A program made the position numbers and the translations under genes. The notes under the pieces are model-generated. The model had not been told where the DNA came from. It worked only from the letters and a program-made list of their open reading frames with translations, and made no database searches. 64,000 nt of DNA from Parapristionchus giblindavisi (lineage: Eukaryota; Nematoda; Chromadorea; Rhabditida; Diplogasteridae): the NCBI GenBank assembly GCA_943737045.1, contig CALSFV010000208.1:496001-560000 (forward strand). Direction: 5' to 3'. Below, one piece after another: positions 27,730 through 37,636 of the stretch. The stretch's first letter is position 1, and every line of letters starts with the position of its first letter.

Positions 27730-28560
27730 CGGGCATACGGGATGAGATCTATAATGAAAGGAATGATGTGTTATCTATGATACAGGAAAATACAGGAAAA
27801 TGTTGAATAAAACGTGGGATGGGATACGATACCTCACTGAAGGAATAGATGTATCCGTGTGTATAAATGAACGACGAATCCATAAGCCGATGAGCGAAGA
27901 GTATTCCGAAAGCTGAGAGACGTCTCGACGATCATCGTAGTTCTAGTTGAGAAGACGATAGATGGAGTCGGGCCCATGGGATGAGACGATGAATGACAAT
28001 AGCGGGAATCATGTTGCCTTATATGCGCATTACAAAAGACCACGCCCACCCGCTAACGCGCTCGATGTTTACATTCTAGAAGGATTGCAAGGAGTGATCT
28101 GCCCTATTTCTGCCCTATTCCTATAGTCATTGATCGAACTGACAATGAGTGCACGTGCATTCAATCGTTGGAGATATCGAACAAGATGGAGTCTAGTCAA
28201 GTGATCTACTCTCTAATGATGAGTATTGATTGACTGTGCACGTGCACTCAGTTAAATGACTCTAGGAATAGGGCAGATCAGTCCTTGCAATCCTTCTAGA
28301 ATGTAAACAGCGAGCGCGTTAGCGGGTGGGCGTGGTCCTTTGTAATGCGCATATAAGGCAACATGTTTCCCACGATTGTCATTCATAGTCTCATCCGCAT
28401 GGGCCCGACTCCATCTCTTGTCTCCTCAACTAGAACAACGATGATCGTCGAGACGTCTCTCAACTTTCGGAATACTCTTCGCTCATCGGCTTATGGATTC
28501 GTCGTTCATCTATATACACGGATACATCTATTCCTTCAGTGAGGTATCGTATCCCATCCC
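27730..28560. repeat. Second-order palindrome at the core of the 6-kb element
   Basis: 27780-28110 and 28260-28590 are imperfect reverse complements centred near 28187. Paired landmarks are TCTAGAAGGATTGCAAGGA (left) with TCCTTGCAATCCTTCTAGA (right), and the TATATGCGCATTACAAA and CCACGCCCACCCGCTAACGCG blocks. The centre has paired GTGCACGTGCA motifs about 80 bp apart. Confidence 0.7.
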
Positions 28561-28637
28561 ACGTTTTATTCCACGTTTTCCTGTATTAGCCCCCAATAGT
28601 GGACATCCATAGATAACACATCATTCCTGTCATTTTA

Positions 28638-29085
28638 TCGTACATGTAAAAATCATTGTATCATGAACGGTGTGAATGAATTTGAACGGATCAGGCCGAT
28701 CAAGCAAATTATGAGCGATTTTCGTTACTTTGCTTTCATTTTCGTTATTTCTCTTTCTTTTCATTGTTTTTCTCGTTCGAATTTACTATATTAAAAGAAA
28801 TCAGACCATGAATAAATTGTTCCGATTATACGCTGAATAAATAGGTCAACTTTGGTTCATTGGAGCAATTTATTCGTCGCGAACAAACTGCTTTTGTTAA
28901 ATAGCAATATTTTGGTCTGATTTCTTTTAATATACAAAATTCGAACGAGAGAAAAACAATGAAAAGAAAGAGAAATAACGAAAATGAAAGCAAAGTAACG
29001 AAAATCGCTCATAATTTGCTTGATCGGCCTGATCCGTTCAGATTCATTCACACCGTTCATGATACAATGATTTTTACATGTACGA
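28638..29085. mobile_element. 448-bp MITE with TA target duplication, nested in the 6-kb element
   Basis: The ends TCGTACATGTAAAAATCATTG and their reverse complement extend into inverted repeats of about 165 bp. TA flanks each side (28636-28637 and 29086-29087). A related unfilled site is visible at 29323-29345 (CATTCCTGTCATTATAGATCT), matching the left and right flanks joined. TA duplication and long inverted ends fit a non-autonomous Tc1/mariner-type MITE. No protein is encoded. Confidence 0.8.
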
Positions 29086-29493
29086 TAGATCTCATCATCC
29101 CGTCTTCATCTCTCATCATCCCGTCTTCATCTCTCATCGGCTGAGCTGCAACTTCGAAGATGGTCTTGCTGTTTCTACTTCTCTACGCTCATCTACATGT
29201 GGTTGCATCGTTCATCTACTCACGAATACGTCTGTTTCTTCAGTGAGGTATCGTATCCCACCCCACGTTTTAATCCATGTTTTCCTGTTTTCCCCAACAG
29301 CGGACATCCATAGTTAAAACAACATTCCTGTCATTATAGATCTCATTCCACATGCCCGTCTTCATCTCTGATCAGCCCGTCTTCATCTCTCATCGGCTGA
29401 GCTGCAAGTTCGATAATCGTCTCGCTGTCTCTCAACTTCTCTACGAGAGGTATCGTATCCCACCATACAATAGCCGTATCGATCTTTCCTTAT

Positions 29494-31061
29494 TAGTCAT
29501 CTGTCTCACGGTTCCGTAGCCCGAAATGTCCGTTCGTGGGGTGCTCCCGGTACCGAGCAAATATAAGGCTCACCGGGTTTACTCCATGTACGGCTGGGTA
29601 TGGCTTCGTGGATAGATTAGTATGCGTATCGTATATTAGCCCTCATACCGCCTACCGTAGATATTTCTCATTCTTACTATAGTACTTCTTTCGGTTACCA
29701 TAATTCTCACCTATCATACCGTACGCACCATTTCTTCCACTGTATAATAATGCGTCTTGATCATCGCTGGTGATCTACTCTAACGTATTCTGGAGGGAAC
29801 ATCGATGAGATGCTGACTATCGCTATTCGTTAAGATACCGTTGCTTATTTTGCGATTCTTAATTAGAAGAGTGGGTGTCTATGATAATTTTTCGTTATTT
29901 TAGCGAAACTTCTTCATCAACTTCGTCGATGAGGTCGTTCGAGGAAAGCTGTCGTCATCGAGATAGCGAATCTAATCGTTGGACGTCTAAATGTGGATGG
30001 GCAACTTTGAAGTGCTACGATTATTTCCTCGAAGACCTTGTTCGTAGTCTACTTTTTAAATGAATAAAGATTTTCGGTGGTGTTATGTTTGCAAACGGCG
30101 TCCAACCCCGCGAAGTTAAATGGGTGGAGTCAGAATCACTATGTACAGAACGGTTAATCAGAAATGGGCGGAGCTACATATCGGTGTATAAGCACGGGCT
30201 CTTGAGTTTATGTAGATATTTTGACGTATCATTTAATAGTGACCCATGTTCGTGTGGATTCCGGAATCGTTTGTCATATTTTACTTGACGTGAACTGAAT
30301 TTATTTCCAAAATTATCATAAACATGCACAAAAAAGAAAGTGTATCTTATCATAGCATTGTTTTTTTTCATTGAGATTTAGTATTTATTCATGGAAGGAG
30401 AAAAACAATAATTTTTTTAAAGGACGATTACTGCTGTATGTCAAAACTACAACACGTGAGAGTGTATCATAAAGTAAGAAAACAAGTGCATACCTTAGAG
30501 ATGTTAAAAAGAATTCAAGTGAGGTATATTTTTTTGCGAATAGATCGATCTTGTATGCGAATCTCTGTATGTTATCACCCCAGCTTAATTAGCTATGTTG
30601 ATAATCGTATTGTTGACAATTGGAATAAAATTAGCAATAGTTCTATTATTTGCCCTATAGTTAAATCTTTTCGAAAAGTATTGATTTGTATGTACTCGAT
30701 ATATAGTAATTAATTGTTATTCATTTGCTGCCTAAGTTGTAGCATCGTAATTTTATATAATTCATCACGACGTAAATTGTTCACAATATCTGAGTTATCC
30801 TTATAACGCATAAATATATGATTATTTTAATTATTATTATTCTGATTTTTTTTTCAGATAAAGTGCCAGTGTCAAGTGATTTATTAAAGTCATTTATCAG
30901 TTTTTTTAAGTGTTAGTTGAGCGTCGACATAAATTGTTCACTAAATCAACTAAATATATTTCTGGTCGCCAGAGAAGATTGCTCGTTTCTCTCGCAGATA
31001 TTTCGATTTTTTCATAAGAAATCTATACCAAGATAATTATTAGAACCATTTAGAATCTTTA
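29494..31061 (-). repeat. Right arm of the 6-kb inverted repeat
   Basis: Reverse complement of 25003-26576 with only scattered substitutions and small indels (for example GACCCATGTTCGTG here against the complement of CACTCGAACAGGGGTC on the left). Outer boundary at CCATTTAGAATCTTTA, after which the flanks no longer match. Confidence 0.85.
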
Positions 31062-31446
31062 TTTTATCAAAATTATTATTTTTAAAATTTAAATTTTTTT
31101 GTTCACAATTTGTGAAGTAATCCCCGCCCGCCACTCGTCCCAATACTGGTGCTATATGGAGTTCAGTGCGCGCGATGACTCTCTGCGTCTCTGCCCATCG
31201 ATCTCGTCTGATCATCTGGCCACTCTATCACTGATCTAGCACTGAAACGGAACCACTTCCTATCTTGGAATCAATACTATTAGGTTGATTCATAAGTCTT
31301 GTCGCATTTTGGAGGGGTATGTTTGAGCCATCACTGCTCAGTCGTACGTTTTTAATTACCCCGTCCGTTCTGGCAGTAAATAAGTCACTACTACTACTAC
31401 TTGAGCGTATTAGTGAATTGTGCCTACATCGAGTCTAGTAGCTGCA

Positions 31447-32884
31447 ATGCCTCCACCTTTCGTTCCCTGTTTTGTACACAAGCGTCACTTCATGTTGTTC
31501 TTCTTTCTAACCGAGCTCAAAACACCCGATGTTTACACCCGTATGGCGGTAGTATACAACACTAAGGCCACTAGTAAATGCACGGTGCAACGTCGGTTCA
31601 AACGCTTCGAAAAAGGGAGTACGACGTCAAAGTCCTGACGGCACCCCGAGCTGGACTTGGACATGCTGGAGCAGCTCGCCCACGCTGACCCCTATACTAC
31701 CACCCGTGATATGGGGATGAGTCTTGGGGTAAGCCAACCCACCATCGTTGGTTGCCTACATGATCTTGGGAAGGTCCAGAATTTGGGTCGATGATTACCC
31801 CACCAACTGTCGGACAAGCAGAAGGAAAACCGTGCGGACCAGTGTCGGAATCTATTCTCGTACGCTCGTACAATGGCTTACAAGGGAACTGTCTCAATTT
31901 AATGTGGCCATATGGCATGGGAAAAATTTACCTGAATCAGTTTTCGATGCTGATTACGAATCCGTTATCAAACGTTGCCCAATCGAGCTGAGATTCGAGA
32001 AAATCGATCTTGAAATTCGACTATTTGATTCGATAATTCACAACTTGCCTACAATATCTACTAAATTACAGCAGGAGGTGTTTGGATAATTGATGGATGA
32101 GTTTATGAACGCATTTGTATGGTTTATATAGGAAGTCTCACGAAATTCCGATTAAACTAGCGAATTTTAATATCGATTTTCTCGAAACTCAGCTCGATTG
32201 GGCAACGTTTGAAAACGTATTCGTAATCAGCATCGAAACCTGATTCAGGTAAATTATTCCCATGCCATATGGCCACATTAAGTTGAGACAGTTCCCTTGT
32301 TAGATCGACGGGATCATCACTGGAAATGAAAAGTGGATACTTTACGACAACGTTATCCTACGGGCTCAGTGGGTCGATCGAGATGAGCAGTCCAATTCCA
32401 TCGCCAAACCTGAACTTCACCAGAAAACTATCATGTTGTCTGTGTGGTGGGGCAGAGGCGGTGTGGTGCATTGGGAGATGCTACCACAGGGGTCGACCTT
32501 TCGGCCGCGGTATACTCTCGTCAACCACGGACCATGAAGTCCCAGGTCCCCTCCGTTGCCTGGTTGCGCGATCAAATGCACTTCCAACACGACAGCGACC
32601 GACACCTCGTGGCAAGGACAACCAAAAAGGCCCTGTTAGACTTTGACTGGAACATCGACCCCCACCTGCCCTACTCGCCCGACTTGTCTCCTAGCGATTA
32701 CAGTTTGTTTTCCGATGTGCGGCGTACTCTCAGAGGAGTAAACTTCAACAATCAGCGGGAGGTCGAAATCTGGCTGACCAACTTCTTTGCCTCCTAGCAG
32801 CTGTCCTTTTGGAAGAACTGCATCCACAAGCTACCCGAACTTTGGAGGAAGTGTGTCGACCCAGACGGCGCTTACTATGATTGA
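31447..32884 (+). pseudogene. Mariner transposase pseudogene (interrupted, stops and frameshifts)
   Basis: Fragments in several frames match mariner transposase in order: a helix-turn-helix segment (VQRRFKRFEKGS, then MGMSLGVSQPTIVGCLHDLGKV), LPHQLSDKQKENRADQCRN, the first catalytic region reading ITGNEKWILYDNV (family ITGDEKW, so Asp to Asn), VWWGRGGVVHWEMLPQG, HDSDRHLVART (second Asp retained), PYSPDLSPSDYSLF (third Asp retained) and IHKLPELWRKCVD. In-frame stops (for example after FEKGSTTSKS and NFFAS), frameshifts and the MITE at 31881-32299 show it is inactive. Reading is left to right inside the terminal repeats. Confidence 0.9.
31881..32299. mobile_element. 419-bp MITE inserted in the mariner, TTA target duplication
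   Basis: CAAGGGAACTGTCTCAA at the left end and its complement TTGAGACAGTTCCCTTG at the right end continue inward as a long inverted repeat (GGCCATATGGCATGGGAA, CGATGCTGATTACGAA, CCCAATCGAGCTGAG and complements). TTA flanks both ends (31878-31880, 32300-32302), and removing insert plus one TTA restores mariner colinearity. A 3-bp TTA/TAA duplication is typical of PIF/Harbinger elements, so a Harbinger-type MITE is likely. Non-coding. Confidence 0.85.
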
Positions 32885-32996
32885 TTTGAAATGAATTTGA
32901 ATTCGAGATAAAGTTATTTTAATTTATTTAAAGGGATCAAAATGCGACAAGACTTATGAATCAACCTAATATGTCTAGACATAGAGGCACATTGTC

Positions 32997-33175
32997 CTAA
33001 CTTATCATTCAATTGTACACGCGTGAAACTACTTTATTAGTTCTTCGTCGTCATCATAAAGTAGGTTTCGCCCATTGTTTGAAAAATTATGGACAAAGAA
33101 CAAAGATCAAAATACAAAGTTCAAAGATCAAACTTCAGCGATAGAGTAAAAACTTTTGTGAGTATATTTAGGAGC
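32997..33175 (+). repeat. Dispersed repeat copy 1
   Basis: Begins CTAACTTATCATTCAATTG and includes CATAAAGTAGGTTTCGC and GATCAAAATACAAAGTT. Copy 2 lies 1.36 kb downstream in the same orientation, roughly 80 percent identical by eye. No family name recognised. Confidence 0.7.
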
Positions 33176-33530
33176 TTTGAACGTAAGAGATTTCATCAAA
33201 AGAGGCGCAGGGACGAGAGATGTGAGAGAGAAAGTGCAAGCTAAAAAATAAACAAAAACACAACCGAGACAGAAGCAAAGAAATCCATATTAGTAATTAT
33301 TTTATTACATTATTTTATGTTATTTATTATTTTATTTTGTACAGCAAATGACACATCATATGCATAGAAAATTCGTACTATTTTAAGAAAACCAATGCAA
33401 ATGCAAGATTTGTATAATTTAATTTAATTTAATTTATCATACATCAATAAGATGCGACAACATATGAATAAAAATGTAGGATATCTTTAACTTCCTCTTT
33501 CAATTTAAGATGTAGAGTCAGCATACCACA

Positions 33531-33872
33531 TAGAGTTGGCAATAATGCACTATTCATTGCGGGCCCGCAGAGCGGTGTAATTCATTGCGGGTCCGCAAAC
33601 TCGAATGGTGCGGTGTAAAATCATTGCGGGCCCGCAATGCCATTGCGGGCCCGCAAAGTATAATTAAAATGAAAAAGAAAGCAGAGAGAAGGAAGAGGAG
33701 AGGAAAAGGACTTTGCGGGACCGCAATGTCATTGCGGGCCCGCAATGATTTTACACCGCACCATTCGAAATTGCTGGCCGCAATGATTTCACACCGCATT
33801 GCGGGCCCGCAATCGCTAGCAATGAAAAGTCAATTTCATTGCGGGCCCGCAACGCCCAAATTGCCAACTCTA
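33531..33872. mobile_element. hAT-like MITE (342 bp) with 8-bp target duplication and GC-rich palindromes
   Basis: The ends are TAGAGTTGGCAAT and its complement ATTGCCAACTCTA, flanked by ATACCACA on both sides (33523-33530 and 33873-33880). Eight-bp duplications and TAGAG-type ends are the hAT signature. The interior carries at least six copies of ATTGCGGGCCCGCA or close variants, arranged in inverted pairs around an A/G-rich spacer (33660-33710). These clustered palindromes may be transposase-binding subterminal repeats, as known in other hAT elements. It encodes no protein. The 8-bp duplication is perfect, so insertion is recent. Confidence 0.85.
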
Positions 33873-34354
33873 ATACCACAGGAAGAGCAAAAACATAGAA
33901 ACGCTGAAAATTGGACGAAGAAAAGAAAACATATTACGGTGAACACATCATGTCGTTTATTATCTTAATGAATGAAGACTGGTGTGAGAAATATCCAAAA
34001 ATTACACCGTCTCTCAGGTATTCCCAAACTTAAATTCTACTTAAAATACGTCACTGACTTATATCCACCCCCACTTGAAATAATAATAATATTTATACGT
34101 ATTCATGAATAAACAATGAAACGAGTGATGATGAAAAAGTAAGGTGAAGTGATAATGAATATGATAACGCAAACGATGATGAAATAAATATTCAGGGATG
34201 AAAGACTAAGGGACTATTCTTTGGCATTATAGAGATGTACTCAATAATTAATTAATTATGGGAACCCTATTTGATTACCGGCATGTACCAAAAGTCTTGC
34301 CGCTCTAGGAAACAAACTGTAATGTCTATAATTGAATCATACGGGCATTTTTTT

Positions 34355-34520
34355 CTAACTTATCATTCAATTGTGCATGCGTGAAACTACTTTCGTAGTT
34401 CTTCATCTTCATCATAAAGTAGGTTTCGCACATTGTTTAAAAAATTGTGGGCAAATATCAAAGATCAAAATACAAAGTTAAAACTTCAGCAACAGAGTGA
34501 AAACATTTGTGAACATCTCA
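34355..34520 (+). repeat. Dispersed repeat copy 2
   Basis: Same-strand partner of 32997-33175 (CTAACTTATCATTCAATTG, then CATAAAGTAGGTTTCGC, GATCAAAATACAAAGTT, ACTTCAGC). Divergence shows it is older than the hAT-like MITE between the copies. Confidence 0.7.
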
Positions 34521-34532
34521 AACATAAACATT

Positions 34533-35462
34533 CCCGCACGTTAGCGCTCCCTAAACGCGGCCCGCCGCGTGCCGCATCATGCTGCATCGATGAATAATTT
34601 TTTTCAAACGTATCATTGGTTGCGATCGTTGCATCATCAGATAATATTAATATCACAGCAGAAACGAATTTTTTTGTTTGAGTGTGGACAGTGTAATTGA
34701 CTGACATTGAGAAAAGGCACAAGATGCTACCGTAATCTCTACCGTAATCCATCTACGCACAAGATGCTACCGTAATCTATGAAATTATTATTATTAGGAG
34801 GATTATTTTGAAATATTGTAAATACTGGTTGATTGGATTACTGTAAATAATTTACAACCATCTGTTTGTTCTTCAAAAAAGCAAAAAGAAATGAAAAAAA
34901 TCACTAATCTTTCTGATTTTGGAATGGATGCCTTACAATATTGAGCTGCCCGATCAGAAGCCAAATCGATTGAGTGCGGGCAAAGTGCGTAAAGCCTGCA
35001 ACGAATGGGAAAAGATATAAAAATAATCCTCCTAATAATAGTAATTTTCCACATTACGTTTGCGCGTAGATGGATTAGGGTAGAGATTACGGTAGCATCA
35101 AAAAATAATAAATAAATAAATAAATAAATGAAATAAATAATTAAAATAAAAAAATTTTCGTTTCTGCGGTGATATTAAAATTATTTCATGATGCAACGAT
35201 CACAACCAACGAATTGTTTAAAAAAATTTATTCATCTATGCGGAATGATGCGGCACGCAGCGTGCCACGGCGGCCGCAACATGGCGCGTTTAGAGAGCGC
35301 GAACGTGCGACGGTGTACACACTCGACCAAAAATTTTCGTTTCTGCGGTGATCTTAATATTATCTGATGATACAACGATCACTACCAATGAAATGTTTGA
35401 AAAAAATTTATTGATCGATGCGGCATGATGCGGCACGCGTTTAGGGAGCGCGAACGTGCGGG
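34533..35462. mobile_element. Nested inverted-repeat element with a duplicated right end
   Basis: Left arm 34533-34697 (CCCGCACGTTAGCGCTCCCT, then GCCGCATCATGC, CGATCGTTGCATCATCAG, CACAGCAGAAACGAA) recurs as its reverse complement twice on the right, at about 35150-35310 and 35330-35462. The outermost copy ends GAACGTGCGGG, mirroring the left end. No open frame of note. The tandem second right arm suggests partial duplication or two insertions. Family unknown; the arms have a strong CpG content against an AT-rich background. Confidence 0.7.
34723..35099. mobile_element. 377-bp inverted-repeat insert carrying TACCGTAATC motifs
   Basis: GATGCTACCGTAATCTC at the left and its complement GAGATTACGGTAGCATC at the right, extended by CCATCTACGC/GCGTAGATGG. 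An inner pair TATTATTAGGAGGATTATTTT and complement (about 34787-34808, 35022-35042) makes further stem. It sits between the arms of the 34.5-35.5 kb element, so it is a MITE within a MITE-like element. Confidence 0.7.
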
Positions 35463-37636
35463 ACTGTACATGGCTCTCTCATTTTCTCATTGACACCAAT
35501 TACCATACAATATAAACAATATTCGACACGCTTATCGTGACGGGAGTCAGTCATGCCAACGCAAGGGTCTCCTTCTTTAAGTAGAATTTCCTAGTGACGT
35601 CATTCTTTAACAATAAGTAGATTTTTCATTTTTTAACGATTAAATTCTTGACCCCAAGGAGGCTGACCCCAGCGATGTTTCCTGCCTTCGCTGTGATGCA
35701 ATCGCCTAAGCACAAGAGCTACAGTACATTGTCACTGTGTGTATGCCAATCATGTATTCCGTTCAGGACACCAACAACGCCGTCGAGTGAACCAATACCC
35801 CTTTTAGCAGCCAAGCAGTTCCATCGCGATTTTGCAGAAAGAACATGCCTATTCAATTCCTGGTCAGTATACATAAACAATGATGCGAGGGATACTGTCA
35901 TTCATATGTGACATCTTTTAATGTGTCTGATTGTCTGTACTTAGTCAGTAATAATCGATACATCAAAATAGAGATGTCCATCGACATTCGCATCACCGAT
36001 CTTCCATTTATTTATTGTGATGAAAGAACATAGTCAAAGACGTAAAAATTATACCCCTAAAATTAGAGGAGAATTCTTGGCATTTCTGAAAACGGTAAAA
36101 TGTACGCTCCTCCCTCCTTTCCGCACATTCTATACCTTAAACAAAACACGAATTGTATGCGGATATGAGATTATTGACCACAACTCCTGTTTATACATGT
36201 TGAGATATGAGAGATATCACTCCAAACGTCGTCTTATCTCTCATATCTCTCATTAGTCTATCGTAAATAGCGAGTAATATCCTCGTCCACTAACAAGATA
36301 TCGTCGTAGTGCTTCATCAGACACACTACAACATCATCTAATATTATATTACCGCCATCATAATATTTTTCCGCTTTCTTCCTCTTAGTCATTTTCATTG
36401 CCCTTAAATGGTTAATAGATCTATCTATCCATACATGAAAATCGTCCCCTTTTATGTCCTCTTTATATTCGTCAATCACTACATGTGAGGCTTCATCTCT
36501 TCAAGTTTTCACTGATTGGGAATCTTGTCTTTTAGAGTAGATATATGGGAAAAATGATCAATTATGCATGGGATCTATTCGCGACTGTTCATAGCATTGT
36601 TTCTATCCGGCGTGAACTTGATATTTGATTATTTCTTCTCTCTCCTCAAGATCTTTTCCGTTCTCGAGAATGAACCAATTCGCTCAGAAGTGATGCACAG
36701 CACAGCAAGACAAAAGGAGACTAAAGAGAGAAAAAGGAGACTCAACTTAGATCTATACCCGCATCCATCACGCACATGATGTTATAATTTCCATAAAGGA
36801 TACAACTCCAATCTCCAGTGATCGGTTAACTTGTATGTTCAAGATTTTCAAAATCCATCACTGTAGCAGCTCCGGAACGGCCCTAATGATCGACACTGCA
36901 ATATCCACAACAAAGACGATGTGAAGCAGACGTTCACAGTTCAATGGAAGAAAGAGATAAATTGAGCCTATTTTTTCGTTAAAAAATTAGTTCAAATTTC
37001 TCTACTTGTAAACGGTCGATGTATCGTGCACACACAGAAGTGTGCTATCAATAGCACTTGACCAGTTCTGTCTCCATGTGATTAATGTGATTAATGAAAG
37101 CGCTTCAAAAACAAAATCAGAAACATGTGCACCAATCTAATAACCAAGCGATTGTTTATGTGTGGCTAGATCACGACCATTCCTTCTTTCTTCCTCTTCC
37201 TTCTTCCTTCTTCCTGTGCCTTCTTCTGTGTCTTTTTTTGCTTTCTTTCTCATCCTTTCATTCATTCTCATTCGTCGTCTTCCTTCCCTTCGAATGTATT
37301 TTCTCCACTCCTCTCTGCTTATTCACGCCAAATCTTCTTTAAGCTTATTTTCGTCGCATATCAGGATAATACCTATGATATCCTGAATATTAACACATCT
37401 GTCTCCATTTCTATTCCTGCATTTACATCGTCTTCATAATCTCCCATGCGGCCACAGATGCAGAGATGCCTATCGTATTCTTTTTACGTTTACTCAAACA
37501 TTTTAGTTGCGTTCCCTTTCTGGAAACCCTGTCCGAAGCAACGGGGCCTTATTATTGCATGTCATGCACACAGACCATTTACATTTTGCATAATATATTC
37601 TTTTGCATAATAAATTGAACATTTAGGCTCCATTAG
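35463..37636. other. Gene-poor stretch upstream of the Pro/His-rich gene
   Basis: No gene supported with confidence. It holds one protein-like frame on the minus strand (36258-36479, listed separately), C/T-rich tracts at 37180-37330 and simple AT-rich DNA. An open frame at 35648-35911 (plus) has no recognisable domain. Confidence 0.4.
36258..36479 (-). CDS. Hypothetical exon or fragment (about 74 codons), unassigned
   Basis: The frame ends at a stop at 36258-36260 and reads a charged, protein-like sequence (VIDEYKEDIKGDDFHVWIDR, then HLRAMKMTKRKKAEKYYDGG, ending LVDEDITRYLR). It has no in-frame ATG; the frame opens after a stop about 25 bp upstream of 36479, so if real it is a terminal exon of a spliced gene or a remnant. 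No family recognised and no upstream exon found. Composition resembles coding sequence more than the flanks do. Confidence 0.25.
   Translation of the reverse strand: MIDEYKEDIKGDDFHVWIDRSINHLRAMKMTKRKKAEKYYDGGNIILDDVVVCLMKHYDDILLVDEDITRYLR

Larger units (their letters stand above)
27280..29480. repeat. Array of degenerate modules in both orientations inside the 6-kb element
   Basis: A module of roughly 200-300 bp recurs at least five times: about 27290-27540, 27540-27770 and 27780-28060 (minus), and 28310-28620 and 29090-29480 (plus). Common parts are TATAGATCTCAT, ATGCCCGTCTTCATCTC, CTGAGCTGCAACTTCGA, CTTCAGTGAGGTATCGTATCCCA and CCCACGTTTT. The order acceptor-like TTATAG, block, donor-like GAG/GTATCG looks like repeated exons with introns. 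Two frames stay open in some copies (one gives MPVFISHxLSCNF). No known protein is recognised. Confidence 0.55.
25003..31061. mobile_element. Giant inverted-repeat (foldback-like) element, about 6.06 kb
   Basis: Two arms of about 1.57 kb (25003-26576 and 29494-31061) are near-perfect reverse complements. The sum of paired coordinates stays between 56064 and 56070 along both arms. A 62-codon frame is identical in both (26007-26195 minus, 29875-30063 plus), and another (25782-25985, 30085-30288) differs by 2 of 67 residues, so the arms are young or homogenised. The ends read AAGATTCTAAATGG and its complement, each next to TA (25003-25004 and 31060-31061), which would fit a TA target duplication. 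The 2.9-kb interior holds a decayed transposase fragment, repeated modules, a second palindrome and a nested MITE. No intact transposase is visible, so it is non-autonomous or dead. It could instead be a local palindromic duplication. Confidence 0.75.
31280..32969 (+). mobile_element. Mariner element, degenerate, with terminal inverted repeats and TA duplication
   Basis: The ends are TTAGGTTGATTCATAAGTC and its exact complement, continuing to about 32 bp of inverted repeat (TTGTCGCATTTTG), with TA on both sides (31278-31279 and 32970-32971). Total 1690 bp; removing the nested 419-bp insert and its 3-bp duplication leaves about 1.27 kb, the usual mariner size. It carries one decayed transposase gene. 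Confidence 0.93.

Noticed and set aside
30438..30713. 91-codon frame in the right arm of the 6-kb element
   Set aside because: The same sequence in the left arm has stops in the matching frame region and no protein family is recognisable; treated as non-coding repeat.
32997..34520. LTR retrotransposon interpretation of the direct repeats
   Set aside because: The repeats are only about 170 bp, about 20 percent diverged, lack TG...CA ends and enclose no reverse transcriptase or gag-like frame.
35648..35911. 87-codon plus-strand frame
   Set aside because: Not recognisable as any family, and no flanking exons or start context stand out.
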